A DNA stretch of 64,000 nucleotides. Source: Prochilodus magdalenae (lineage: Eukaryota; Chordata; Actinopteri; Characiformes; Prochilodontidae). Shown here piece by piece: positions 35,880 through 48,700 of the stretch (positions are counted from its first letter, which is position 1; the number at the start of each line of letters is the position of its first letter). Under the pieces are notes generated by a model. That model was not told the origin of the DNA, ran no database searches, and saw only the letters and a list, made by a program, of their open reading frames with translations. A program made the position numbers and the translations under genes. Where the stretch lies: positions 1,323,501 to 1,387,500 of the forward strand of contig JAMWET010000129.1 of NCBI GenBank assembly GCA_024036415.1. The letters are read 5' to 3'.

Positions 35880-36580
35880 ACAAGCAGTAGAACCAAACAA
35901 AGAGTGAGAAATAGAGAGCTAGAAAAGACAGATCATTCTAGAATATCTGCAAGTTAAGATGCGTGTGGCTTGTGTATCTGTGTCATTGATGCAATTTCCT
36001 TGCCATGTGTACACACATATCTATTACTGCTAAATATTTAAGAGATATTTTAAGAGAGAGGCATGACGGAATAATGATGCATGATAGTGCATGCATATAC
36101 AAAAGCAGAGAAGAGGGGAACAGAAAGAGAGGAGGGCTACTCCAATCAATAACCTCTGCCTCATGAAGTAGTGCCATGCATACACACCCACCCTCTAGAT
36201 GTTCCCCTGCAGATGAGGGTCTGATAATCAGAAAGATGTTTATTAGAATTATTCCTGCAAAATGTTCTGTGTGTGCATGTACATCTACAACCTCTGTTTA
36301 TGTGTGTGTTCAAGGACAAGATGTTGCTCTTTAGTGTTTTCAATGCAGGGGTTTTATGGACATTTACAGCAAAGGAGAGCTAATGAAAGGTATGGGTTAA
36401 AAAGAGTGTGTAATCTAGGGTTAGTGGATAGAAGATAATTGTAATAATAAGGCAAATTGTGAACAAATACTTGAGTTAACCCCTAAAATGAAAACTTGCT
36501 GATGTGATTACCAGACGAATGTGGACCACTGTATGCTGTGACAGAGTTTTCACAGTTATAAAGAGAAAAGTGTGATTTTT
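35880..36580. other. no gene seen
   Basis: Spacer downstream of the candidate exon. No recognisable features. Confidence 0.45.
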
Positions 36581-36584
36581 GAAA

Positions 36585-36845
36585 TAAACCATAATACCAT
36601 AAAAGTTGGAACAGAATATAAAACTCAAGTATTAACAGGAAGCAGTAATTACACATTGACCTTTATTTAAACAAAACAGTATAAAAACTAGATGCATGAT
36701 GTTTTCTCTTTTTCAGGGCATCTTTGTCAATATTTACTTATTCTGAAACTGATGCATACAGCATGCTTCATAGAAATCAGAATGAGGTAATTAAACACAA
36801 TGAAAGTTACTAAAAGGTCAAAAAAACATTTCAGCACCACTGTAT
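36585..36845 (+). mobile_element. Tc1-like terminal fragment (AAGTTGGGAC family)
   Basis: AAAAGTTGGAACAGAATATA, then GACCTTTATTTAAACAAAAC and AGTATAAAAACTAGATGCAT, followed by a TTGTCAATATTTACTTATTC stretch, follow in order the subterminal sequence of the fish Tc1-like family also present at 7.85, 39.1 and 53.9 kb. Confidence 0.55.
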
Positions 36846-37053
36846 CAAAGAATATATTTTGTTTGCAGTCATTCTCAGCAGTAAGTCAGGAAGAGTTAGG
36901 GTAAAGGTGGCTTGAAAAAAATGTTATAGCTGAAAATAAATTATTATTATTAAAGTATCCTAGTAGTGTAAAGATGCATTTTTAGCTATTTTGTCCTCCA
37001 TGATAATAACATTAATAAAATATTCAGGAAATCAGTGCTAGATCAGTAACAAT

Positions 37054-39090
37054 CTATAGTGTTAGTGTTATAGTGTCTATATGTTCTGGCAAGTGCCCAG
37101 TGACCAGTTTGGCAGCTCTTGGGTAAAAGCTGTTCCCGAACCTGGCGGTTCTGACTATGATGCTCTGGTACCTCTGTCCAGATGGCAGAGGTTGGAACAG
37201 GGGGTGTCTGTGGTGTGTAGGATCAGAGGATATGTTGACTGCTTTCCTTAGACATCTCCTGTATGTGTCCTGTAGGTGTAGAAGGGCAGCTGCAGTGATG
37301 TGCTGTGCAGTTTTTACCACCCTCTGCAGAGCATTACGTTCAGCAGCAGTGACACTGCCATACCAGACAGTGATGCAGTTTGTCAGGATGCTCTCCATAG
37401 AGGCATTGTTGGGACATCCTGTTTATGTGTTTAACGACCAAGTAAGATCATTGGCCTAGTATACACAGAGGAACTTTAAGCTTCTCACCCTTTCCACCAT
37501 CATACCCCAGATGCTCAATGGTTTTGATGTTCTTTCCCTCATTTGTCAACAATCAGCTCTTTGGTTTTTGCTAACTTGGCTGTTTTTGGCACACCACTCT
37601 GTGAGGAGCTTGACCCTGTTGCTGTATAGCCCTTATCATTGTTGTTGATGTTCCCTATTATTGTGTGATCAGCAAACTTGATGATGGTGTTGGACCTGTG
37701 TTTTGCAATGTAGTCGTAGATGTACAATGTGTAAAGCATTGATGAAAAGAATGTAGCCTTCAAGTCATCCTGTGAGTGTGAGGGAGGGTGACGTGTGGCC
37801 ACCCATTCTAACACACTGTGGTCTGAACATGTGGAAGTCCATAATCCAGCTGCACAGTGTGTTGCTTATTTATTGTATATTGTTTGTAGACGAGCTTGGA
37901 GGGGATGATTGTGTGGAAGACAGAACGGAAGATGATTAACAGCATTCTTACCTATGTGTTTGTACTATCCAGGTGGTTGAGTGCAGTGTGCATTGCCAGG
38001 GAAACCACGTCATCAAGATCAAGATCTATTTGCACTGTAGGCAAACTGGTGTGGATACAAGCACTTCATCATTACTATAGGTGTAAGAGACTTGGGGCGG
38101 TAGTTGTTCATGTGTGTGATAATGGATTTCTTTGGGATGGGGATAATGGTTGTAACTTTAAAGCAGGCAGGAATTGTAGTCTTTGCCAGGTAAAGGTTGA
38201 AGATGTTAATGGAGTTGGAGGCCAGATGGTTGACACAAACTTTCATTACCTGCCCTGAAATGTCATTTGGACCCGCTGCTTTCTGTAGCCCATATGTGGT
38301 GGTGGCTTCTCCTGTGTGGGAGGCAAGGTCTTAAGACAGTGGTCTTAAGACAGGCATAGAAGTTGGTCAGTAGGGTGGGGCTGTAGTCATTGGCTTACTG
38401 ACTTTGATATTGTAGTCATTGATCACTCAAATACCTTGCCCAAAGCACCTGGGGTCTGAGTTGGTGTTGAAGTGGGCTGCGATCTGTGTGCAGTCATGTC
38501 ATTGCTCATTCATTGTTTTTGGTGCGAATTTGCTTTGTTTGTCACATCATTCACACACTTCCTGATGAAGCTAAAGACAAAGGTTGCATATTCAGTTATA
38601 TCAGCCAGAGAGTCTGTGGTGGCTGCAGTTTTAAACATCTCCCTTTCAATACAATGAAAGCAGTCCTGTAGCACTTTATGTGCCCATTCAGGCAACACAT
38701 GCACTGCTTTCATTGTTGCTTTGATGAGTTTATTATGCGGGACCTTATGCAGGCTTTTTTAACAGAGAGATGTGGCCACTCTTAACGGAGGGAAGCAGGG
38801 GGGTGGTGCTAAAAGCCTCCTTGATATTTGTGTAGACGTGATATAGTGTGGTTTCCCCACTTGTTGGACATTGTAGATGTGCTGATGGACCTTAGAGAGC
38901 ACTGTTCTGAGATCTGTTTGATACAAGTCCCCCACTATGATGAGCAAAGCTTCTAGATGGCAAGACTGCTGCTTGCTAATAGCATTAGGTAGCACAGTTA
39001 GCCATAGCTTAGCATTGCTTTGTGGGGGTATGTAGACAGTCACAACACTAAAATGAAAGGTCTCATCTATAACTTGATAGTAGCAATGCA
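37054..39090 (-). pseudogene. CR1/L2-type LINE relic, endonuclease to C-terminus
   Basis: On the minus strand, from high to low coordinate, several domains of one non-LTR element can be followed. The endonuclease end (VYIPPQSNAK, then IIVGDLYQTDLRTVLSKVHQ) is at about 39.04-38.83 kb. The RT entry (IPACFKVTTIIPIPKKS, NNYRPKSLTPI, HQFAYSANRS) is at about 38.2-38.0 kb. A YADD-region relic (NTIIKFADHTIIGNI) is at about 37.7 kb. The C-terminus (MESILTNCITVWYG, then DPTHHRHPLFQPLPSGQRY) is at 37.4-37.05 kb. The catalytic Asp pair is degraded (FADH) and frames shift repeatedly, so it cannot be active. This is the longest LINE in the window. Confidence 0.8.
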
Positions 39091-39900
39091 TTACAAAAAA
39101 GTTGGGACAGGGAAAACAAAATGCTAGAAAAGTAAGTGGTACTAATAAAAAACAGCTGGGGGGCAATTTGCAGCTAATCATGTGACAAAATAAAAAAAGA
39201 GCATTTTAGAGAGGCAGAGGCAAAAATGGGCAGAAAAAATAAATTTATTTAAAAATAAATAAATCACGAAGAAAAAATCCCTGTGTTCAAGGGACAGGGT
39301 TGACATTCAATATTGGACTTTCAGAAATAAGTGTCTATAAACACAGTTCACCAAGCAATCCACAAATCCACTTTATAGCTGTATCATTCAAAGAAAAGGC
39401 CAAATGTCAACATAACAGAAACACAGCCATTTTGGCTGGGCCAAAGCTCATTTTAAAATGGATAGAGGAAAACTGGAAGCTGTGCTGTGGTCAGATGAAT
39501 AAAAATTAGAAATTCTTTTTGGAAACCATGGACGTTGTGTCCTGCAGACCCAAGAAGAGAGGGACCACCCAGTTTGCTATCAACGCACAGTTTCAAAGCC
39601 TGCATTTCTGGTGGTACGAGGTTGCATTAGTACCTATGGCGTGGGCAGCTTACTCATCTGTAATGGCCGTAATCAATGCTGAACAGCATATAGAGATTTT
39701 TGAGAACTTATGTTCCCATCCAGACAATGTCTCTTTCAGGGAAGGCCTTCCATATTTCAGTAAACCTTTTTGGAAATGGGGTCGTAGTTGAATCTTGCTA
39801 CTGTACAAAGTGCAATGTGATGAACATTCACCATAATGTAAACACTGCGTAAAGTGATCCTTGGGGCAGTCTAGCTTACTGCTGGTTTTGCATCGCAACT
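39090..39900 (+). pseudogene. Tc1-like transposase relic (AAGTTGGGAC family)
   Basis: It begins at the AAAAAAGTTGGGACAGG terminus (about 39095). It then runs through an N-terminal helix-turn-helix remnant to a catalytic-domain remnant near 39.43-39.75 kb, where translation across frames gives GPKLILKWIEENWK, a CGQMN in place of the usual [22 protein letters not shown] and a late SHPDNVSFREGLPYF. The family DDE residues are not preserved. Plus orientation. It abuts the 5' end of the LINE relic. Confidence 0.6.
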
Positions 39901-41455
39901 TGTTTAAAACGGCCTTTATAGCAAATTTCTAGTGACTATGAGCTGGGGTTCAACCAAGAGAACGCATTATGCCCATTTTCAATGTTAAGAATTTTATTTT
40001 AAGGGTCTAGTAGAAGAGATTTAGATGCTCCAGACACATTATTGCTAATGCTTTGGGCACTCCCTCTCGATGAGCCTTGTGTGCAAGTTGATTTAATAGT
40101 CTAACCTAGGCTTTTAAAAAGATTGGTTGGATTAGCTGGAACAGGGTAAGGTTCAAACTACTGGGCTGTAAATATTTTGTGAATATCTTAGTTTACTCTG
40201 TCTTAAGGAAGTTGCTTGTTAATGACTGGTAAAGGAATTGCTAAATGTTCCAGTGAATCTGTGGATGTACATGTTATTCACATGAGAAATTAACCTATTG
40301 ATAATGAACATCTAAACACGAGTTGATGAGGACCTTTCGAATGCACCATAACATCTATGTGAAATTAATTGCGCCAGAATTGTTGATGCCCATGTAGGAC
40401 TTGAAATGCTGATAGAGATTATTTGTTCCAAATCTTAATTATGGTGCATCTTAAGGCAAACCCTTGTGCCCTTCTATTAACATAACTATACAGATGCAGC
40501 TTTGAAAAGAAACTCCAATTCTTATTTTTAAATATTGCATAATTAAGTGGTTGAGATGTAAATAAAAAACTTGATGTTTTCAGAGCGGTAGAGGTCTGAA
40601 GAGTTTACCATGGAAACTATATTTGTGTGACAGACAATACGATAGACAATAGTTCCCTTTGCCACCACTGTAAAGAAATCATAGTCTAACCCTAGGTTTT
40701 TCTACAATAAACCATATCACATCAGCTCACTCTGAATGACTTCCTGACATAGATAGTTTTAAGGCTGAAGCTTTAGGTGTTTAAACAGAATAAGTGAAAG
40801 CTTTTTGTTTAAAGCCTAAAATAATGAAATGATTCTTGTCCTTAGGCAGTTTTCAGCATTTGTGCACCCACATGATCTCACTTTTACCGTTATCACATAT
40901 TGCACATATTACGCATATTACCACATTCTTTTCAAAGGGGACAGCTATTATTGTTATGAAATATGATGATGAGACGTGAAAGTAAAGTCTTGATTAAGGT
41001 CAGGTCTGGTAAAAGTTTTTGGAGACATAATGAGAACAAAATAACCTTATTTTACAGTGTGCTTACACTCACACAAACAAGTAATGTTCTCTAAGAAGAG
41101 TGGCTGGTTGTGGGTTTACTGTGCCAGTTATCTATCAACACATACAAACACACATGCACATCCTGATGATCATTCTTGAGTGGGTGCCCTTTGAATGAAT
41201 GTGGACTGACATTGGGTTGATCATGCAGTCACGGACACCACTATCCTTCAGAGTGGTTGTCACTGGGCTAGCCATGCATACTTCCTCCAGTGACACTCAT
41301 GGCTGTGTGAGAGTGCGAGGATGATTAGACATAGTTGTCCTGGCGCCACAGTTACCGGCTAGGTTCTATCTCGCTGCTTCTATTCCTGTCCCCACAAGGT
41401 CAACGTTCTTTCTCTTTAATTACCATTTAGGGACATTACGTTCCCACAAGGAGTA

Positions 41456-41497
<42 letters not shown>

Positions 41498-43640
41498 GAA
41501 TCACCGAAGACACTCATACACTTGCAGGAAGAGAATGCTTTTGGCCACCAGGCTGCTTTTGATACCAGGGATGTTTTAAGTCATTTGCCCAGAGTAACCT
41601 CCAAGTGTCATAACTGTCAAAGATAAGATATGGAGAGCTATTCACTTCTGAATGCTATTCTTGCTGCCTCTCTTTTCCTGCATTTTTTTTCTTTCTTTCT
41701 CTCACTCTCCCTCTCCCACACACAGACATATAAATTGCAAAATTGTCTAAAATATATGTGGTTATGGCTCCTCTAAAGGGGTTGGGGTGGGGGTGTGACA
41801 TATCTACAAGAAGCGTATCTACAAGACAAATGAGAAAATATTTGAGCTGACTTGGCTACATCATTGGAAAAAAGAGCAAAAAAGACAGAACAAAAAGTAT
41901 GTGTGACAAAATACACTCTCTGCTAATCCTCATGTACACGTATTTTGTACCCTACCATTATATTAATGGTACATGATCTGCCAGTAATGAAGGCATTTAC
42001 TAATTATGAATTAATCAGGAACAAATAAATGAGTCATATATTTACAACCACAAGATAAAGATGTTTATCAGTAACTAAGGCATGCACTAATTAATGAAGA
42101 TAATTAATGAAGATAATGGTGAAAAAGGCCTTGTTTACCTTCTAAATTTATCAGGAATCCAAGGTTTAATTAAGCATTTGGTGTTACAAGATCAGTGTTT
42201 TGATATAATGTCTTTCAATTTCACCTGTAGGTTTTCTGTAGCTCTATCATGTCAACATTTTGTTTATCTTTATCCGGTTGGTCTTGCTTTTTTAGCTGTC
42301 CTGCTATTGGCCTGTTTTTTTTTTTTTTTTCTGTGTAAGGTTTTAAGTTTGTTATTGTTGATTACTAATGCTACCTTATCTATTTCTACCTGCCTATTAT
42401 CAATTATTTAATAAAAGTTGCATACTTTGTTTTGCCACTAGTCCTCATTTGGGACAGTGGCTATTGTTTTAATTTATTCTTCTAGTTCTTATTGTTATAT
42501 TTCATCTTCAATTTATCCCTGTTAAAAATGATACCTTTCATAAATAGTGCCTCATGATCCTAAACCTGCTAAACTGTATTTATAAATTGGTTAATAACAG
42601 ATAAGGACAGTGTAGTGCCCTTTTCCTAGGGTAATGAGAATCCTTAATTAATAGGTTCCTAATCACTGTACTGGGACCCCATATTATACACATTTTTGTT
42701 CTTTCCCTCTTTGAGCCCACCTGATTGAACCCATTTGCTGATTAATAGACTGTTTTGTTGGTTAGAGTAAGTAAAATTTAACACTGTGTTTGTGTCTTAT
42801 TTTAAAGGTTTGTACCAGAACATGTAAATTACTTTAGCTCAGTGACAGGCCTGCTTCTACTGCAGCCTGTGTAATCGATGTTGTCGTCAGCAGGAACTAA
42901 GGTTCTAACCACACAACTTAACGACAGTGTTTGCAAACGTTTGGTGGAACTATGCTTTTGGGATACACCTGTATCACTTAACGATGGTTCAGACTATATA
43001 TTTAACAAGACATGTGTGGGATTAGTACTCGGGAGGCACGGATCTGGAAAATGCAATGAGATTGGGAGATAGCGGACATGTGACAGTGATGTCATCGTGT
43101 GGTGGGTTATGGGAAATGGAGTCTGGGAGATCCAGAGAAAGGAGAACCAGCAGGTGTGATAAACATAATGGAATAGGCATATTTTTTAATCATCATGTTA
43201 TCATCTTCTGCACATACAGTATGGAACCAAATTACATAGACTTTTATTATAACAAAATATATATACTCACACAACTACAATAATGGCCTGGTTTTACACT
43301 TCAGTGCAGTAGGTTATGACTGTTGCTATTTTAATGCAATTTAATGCAGTCTGCTAAAGGCCTTAAATGTAAATGTCTTTCTTTCTGTAAGGCATTGGCA
43401 TTGGCTGCGAGATTAACAAGAGTGATAATGAGAGAACAGTCCTGGAGGAATTCAATGAGAATTATAACAGCTTGCATATATTAGACTTGTGAATTATGTG
43501 TGTTTACAATATCATAAAAGTTGTTGTGGAGTTTCACACATGCATCATTACAGGGAAAAGACAGAGGTACATTTAAAATAGTAAAGGTAATTCATTACTT
43601 TCGACCTGCTTTTAAACCTTTATACTGCTTTTGTGATAAT
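39901..43640. other. gene-poor spacer with (AC)n
   Basis: No exon recognised. A pure (AC)n run lies at 41459-41493, and a poly-T stretch at about 42317-42330. The frame at 42.09-42.41 kb is hydrophobic because of T-rich sequence and is not flanked by splice sites. The segment near 42.84-43.15 kb is somewhat more G/C-rich and unassigned. Confidence 0.5.
41459..41493. repeat. (AC)n microsatellite
   Basis: Seventeen uninterrupted AC dinucleotides. Confidence 0.9.
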
Positions 43641-43649
43641 CTGACCACA

Positions 43650-44230
43650 AACTCAGGGACACCCCAAGGCTGCATGCAAATGCATTTGCCATACACGCTA
43701 TTCACACATGACTATGTTGCCTCTCACAGTAACACCACAATTATCAAATTTGCTCATGATACAACTGTCGTGGGACTTGGGTGATGAGATAACCCATAGG
43801 ACGGAGGTGGCAAATCTGGTGGCTTGGTATCAGGTCAACAATCTCTCCTTAACTGTGACAAGACAAAGAAGATGATTGTAGACTATTGGAGGATGGCAGA
43901 ACAGCACAAACCACTGCTTATTTATCAGAGGGCAGTAGAGAGAGTGGGCACCTTCAAATTTCACAGCACAACACAATTGGTCAAAAATGGACAACAATGA
44001 CTGCATTTCATGCAGATACTCAAGAAAACTGGCATACCAGCCAGAAGTCTGATAAATTTCCACATGTGTATTATTGAAAGCATTCTCACCAGTCTGGTTT
44101 GGAAACTGCTCTGCCCAGGACCGCAACTGTTTGCAGTGGGTGGTCAAGACAGCCTGGACAATCTCAGGAATAGCCTGCTCCTCAATTGACAGGAATAAAG
44201 CAGCTGTGTGCAACTATTTGTGCAGCTATT
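43650..44230 (+). pseudogene. CR1/L2-type LINE C-terminal fragment
   Basis: Frames contain GTPQGC, then HDYVASHSNTTIIKFAHDTT (RT catalytic region, with AHDT in place of ADDT), NCDKTKKMIVDYWR and a SILTSLVWK-like C-terminal stretch. It is the same family as the 37-39 kb relic but in opposite orientation. Stops and frameshifts are present. Confidence 0.7.
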
Positions 44231-45711
44231 TCTTTATGCTGAGTGTAATAGAAAAGAAGCACAATGGGTATTTTTGTACTTCTATTTTAGAAATACTAAA
44301 ATGGCTGCAGTTACAAAGTTTAAAATATGTAGAAAATGTTATTTTCCTATACTAACACATTTGATTCCCATTTATTGCAGTTAAATGTCAGGTTTGGCAA
44401 CTGTGCTGAATGCCACTTCAAGATCTAGTAATTGTGCTGGATGCCCACTCTCCAGGACCACAATTCACAACACTTGCTGTAATGTTTCTTTATTTTCAAC
44501 ATGTTTTCCTCCTTTTGCCAGTCATTATAATTTCTCCTGACGGTAATAAAATACATTGATTCACTGATCTTCCCCAGTCAAAGTCTAGAAAAATGCTTAT
44601 GAATAAGCCATCATCTGAAGCCATGCTGTACTGCGACCTACAAGTGGCTCAGACATATTAAAATCAGGCCCTGTTCACACTTGGTATAGCTGTCCATCTC
44701 AAGTTATCTGATCATTAGTGGTCAGACATAAGAAGTCAGGATCATGGTCATCAGTGGTTTATAACTGGACAGGTTTGAACATAACTGGACACACAATACT
44801 GTGTCTGCATAAGCTGAATCATCTTTGTGTGAAGTACACGTATGGTCTTAACTCACAATATCAATTTTAAGTGGTGATATGCATCCCTAGCCATCAATTC
44901 ACACCCAAGTCACATTTGTACCAATTCATATTAGCACTGTCTACAAAAAAGGCTCATCACAAGGACTGCTTAAGCCATCCCTGTGCAAGTACTATGGGTC
45001 CAGCTTGAGAGACCTCTGTTTAAGATTCTTCTTTGTTTAGAAGATGCCAGTCAGTTGGCGACCAAAATGCCCAAGGAGGGTGTGAACACTGAGGCGATTA
45101 AACACTTTAGATACTGCCGCAGGTCAACCTCCACGCCCTTCAAATTACCTGACCAGCTGCTTTTACAGTTCCCTGACCACCTGAAAGTTCATTCCATGTT
45201 TCCTATTTGTCTGTTCGGCCTGAAGCCCAGGTGATGTTTCCATTCCATTATTGTGCCTGTGCCCATCATGTTCATGTTTCTGTCCCTATTTCTGGGTTTG
45301 TATCTGTCTCTGTTCCAGTCCCTGTTGCTGTTGTGGTCCATTTCCCAGTCTCTGTGCTCATCCAGTCCCTTGTCTAGTCCCTAACCCGGTGCCATCTGCA
45401 GTCCTATTCCAGTATTCCATCTCCTGACCTGTCCAGTGTCTCCCAAACTGGGAGAACCATTTTATATGACAATTATGGAAGTTAAAATAAAGAGAGATAT
45501 AAACACTGTGAGATATTAAAAGGGATTGTTGTAATTGCTTTAATGCATTTTGTAAGAAAAACACTGGCCCAAAACAGGGACTAGAGAGTCCTAAGTAGGA
45601 TTTTGTGAGGCTTCTCCATCTTGCTTATTGATTTATCATAAAATTAGGTGCTAACTAATAACTCTGACTCTTCTATTCAAACAAACTTTACTGGTCTTTA
45701 CACTATTGCAG
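44231..45711. other. spacer upstream of KCNJ5
   Basis: It includes a repeat-like segment at about 44665-44790 (GGCCCTGTTCACACTTGG, then GATCATTAGTGGTCAG) that resembles a common fish interspersed repeat, and a low-complexity CCAGTCCCTGT-type stretch at about 45240-45400. The 5' UTR exon(s) of KCNJ5 may lie here or farther upstream. Confidence 0.5.
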
Positions 45712-45731
45712 GTTTTCAGTTTCAGCTGAGG

Positions 45732-45794
45732 ATGGCAGGAGACTCTAGCGTCCACATGGACCACGACATGAAAACAGGAGTGACACCCAGAGAG
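45732..45794 (+). CDS. kcnj5: KCNJ5 coding exon 1
   Basis: Sixty-three bases, 21 codons ([20 protein letters not shown] plus E), ending at donor GAG|GTCTGA in phase 0. The start is fixed by match to the human N-terminus (MAGDS..., GVTP). Upstream, TTGCAG at 45706-45711 is the best acceptor for a 5' UTR exon junction. The donor GTCTGA is weak. Confidence 0.9.
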
Positions 45795-48700
45795 GTCTGA
45801 AAGTTTTTACTGTTTCACAGCTACAGTCAAAATATGTCAAATTAAATCCATCATCTTATATCTATACTTTGTCTTCCCTTGTATTGTTGGGAACTATTGT
45901 TTATATATTTTTATAAGTTGTTGCTTTTGGTGTACAGTTTGAGATTTTTAGAGAGTACCCAAAATCTGCTGTTGTTTAGTAGGTTATCTAACACACACAC
46001 AAAAAGAACACCTTAATCTGTAGGAACATTCATCTGAAAGGTATGAGACGTATCAGAATACATGATTAAACAATAATACGTTTATTACATCTACATTTAC
46101 ATAATGCAACTTTTGTATTATAACTGAAGATGGTGGAATGTGTCTTAGGTTTGACTGCTGGGTGTCTAACACAAAAAATCAGCAAAAGATGTATTTAAAA
46201 GTAAATAAACTACATTCTGATAAACACAACACTGCTAAAAAGAGCTACTCAAATGTTGTTTTTTGATAATGATCACTGACATACTAAAACATTAATACAT
46301 AATGAGAACAGCTTTGTCATACTTCATTAATTTTCCCTTCCTGTAATCCACCAGGTGAAGAAACTCCCAAAACACTTGAGGGAGGTGCAGATCTTAACAG
46401 ACCGCACTCATCTGATTACAGAACCTGTAAAAAAACCCCGCCAGCGTTATGTGCAAAAAGATGGCAAGTGCAATGTACACCATGGCAATGTTCAGGAAAC
46501 CTACCGCTATCTTAGTGACCTCTTCACAACTATGGTGGATTTGCGCTGGCGTCTCAGCTTTTTCATCTTTACTCTTGTCTATGTGCTGAACTGGCTCTTT
46601 TTTGGGTTCCTCTGGTGGCTAATTGCACTCATTCGAGGGGATTTGTTGCACATGAATGAGGAGGGATGGACACCATGTGTGGAGAACCTTAATGGTTTTG
46701 TCTCTGCTTTCCTCTTCTCTATTGAAACGGAGACAACTATAGGCTATGGTTACCGGGTGATCACAGAAAAGTGTCCAGAAGGAATCATCCTTCTCCTGGT
46801 ACAGGCCATACTGGGCTCAATTGTCAATGCCATGATGGTGGGATGTATGTTTGTGAAGATCTCACAGCCCAAAAACCGGGCTGAAACTCTCATGTTCTCA
46901 CAAAAGGCTGTGATCTCGGTGCGAGACAACAAACTGTGCCTAATGTTTCGTGTGGGAGACCTGCGGAATTCCCATATTGTGGAAGCTTCAATTCGAGCCA
47001 AGCTAATCCGCTCGGAGCAGACCAAAGAGGGTGAGTTCATCCCACTCAATCAGACGGACATCAACATCGGCTTCGATACAGGGGATGATCGCCTCTTCCT
47101 GGTTTCTCCCCTCATCATTACACATGAGATCAATGAGAAGAGCCCGTTCTGGGAAATGTCACAGACACAGATGGAGAAGGAGGAGTTTGAAATTGTGGTG
47201 ATCCTGGAGGGCATGGTAGAAGCCACAGGTATGCTCATCGAAGGTGTGGGGAAAACTAATATTGCAAATAATATAATGTATAATATAAAAAAATATCATA
47301 AATATATTATAAATATTATAAAGTAAAAATAAAGTAATCTTAACTTTTATAACATAATTATATTTATGATTAAGCAGGGCTCATTAATTCATTCAAGCAG
47401 AAACATTAATTCATTAATTTATTCTTTAATTCATCTACTACACTGCTCAACTTTCTGAGGGCTCATTGGGCAGATTGATTCCATTTGTATTTTATAGGTC
47501 TCTATACATGGTTTCTTTAGTTATTCCCATTGGCATGTATTAGTGAACATGAAACCAGTATTTTACTTCAGTTAGGGACAACTAACCTCTGCCTAATTTA
47601 CTGGTAATGTGAAATTAACTTGTCATGGAACTGACAGCACAGTGGAGAGTGGGGAGCAAACGATGTGTTAACAATGGCACAGTGACAACTATCTTAAAGC
47701 GCTGCATTGCTAGTTGTGTAGTCAGAATGTGTACAATGGTGTGGTTAGATCATGAATTAATAGGTTATTGTCTCACTTTCAATAACTGAGGTGACCTGAA
47801 GAGTGGACAAGGTTCATTTTATGGCACTGGCCACTGCTAAGCACCCCATTGGCTATGTCTTTCTGTAATAGAAAGTAATAAGAAGCACCTTTAGAGATTT
47901 TAACCTTTTTATCACTGTGACCCTGAAATAGTAATAATAATAACAATAATAATTTACTAACTCCAACTGCAGATGCAATCAATATCAGAAAATCATTGCT
48001 GTCAGTTTTACCACAAAGCTTTAACCTTTATTTTAGCATTGCATATCATATGAAATGGTTATATATGTGGTGTATATTTGCATTGGTTATATTTTGTTGG
48101 CATTACAGAATCCACCACCAATTTAGAGTCAGTATGTTTCTCTTTTGTATTACAGCACCCTCCACAATTATTGGCACCCCTCGTTAAGATGTGTTAAAAG
48201 CCTTAAAATAAATTCAATTTCTATTGCATAATCTCACACTGAAAATTGTAGAAAATTGTAAGCTTTAACCCGTGAAATCATTATTTTTCATAAAATGACC
48301 TGTTCCCCTATTATTGGCAGTCCTAACAATTCCTAGAAAATGAATGTGTTTGAAGCATTTCTGTCATATATACTGTAGTTTATAATGTTGATTAGAGTAT
48401 CTAGGAACCTTTAATTTGTAATTCATCACTTCCTGTTTCCCTGGGGTATAAATATGATGTGACACATAGGCCTATTTATTTTATCCACTCTTGGATCACA
48501 ACACAGGAAAGACAAGAGGACACACCATTGAAGTAAGGCAGATGTGTGTCGACCTTCATAAGTCAGAGAATGGCTACAAGAAAACTGCCACTCTCCTACA
48601 CCTGCCCATATCTACAGTCAGAGGACTCATCAAGAAGTTTAAAGCTACTGGAACAGTGGCAAACAAGCCTGGATAAGGACGCAAGTTTATCTTGCCTCCA

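Noticed and set aside
42094..42411. 105-codon hydrophobic frame
   Set aside because: The hydrophobicity comes from T-rich DNA; no exon borders or family match.
46750..47238. Open frames on the minus strand
   Set aside because: They are shadows of the KCNJ5 core exon.
47229..47326. Continuation of the KCNJ5 core exon frame
   Set aside because: It reads through a good donor into AT-rich intron, and the true C-terminus is at 56064-56395.
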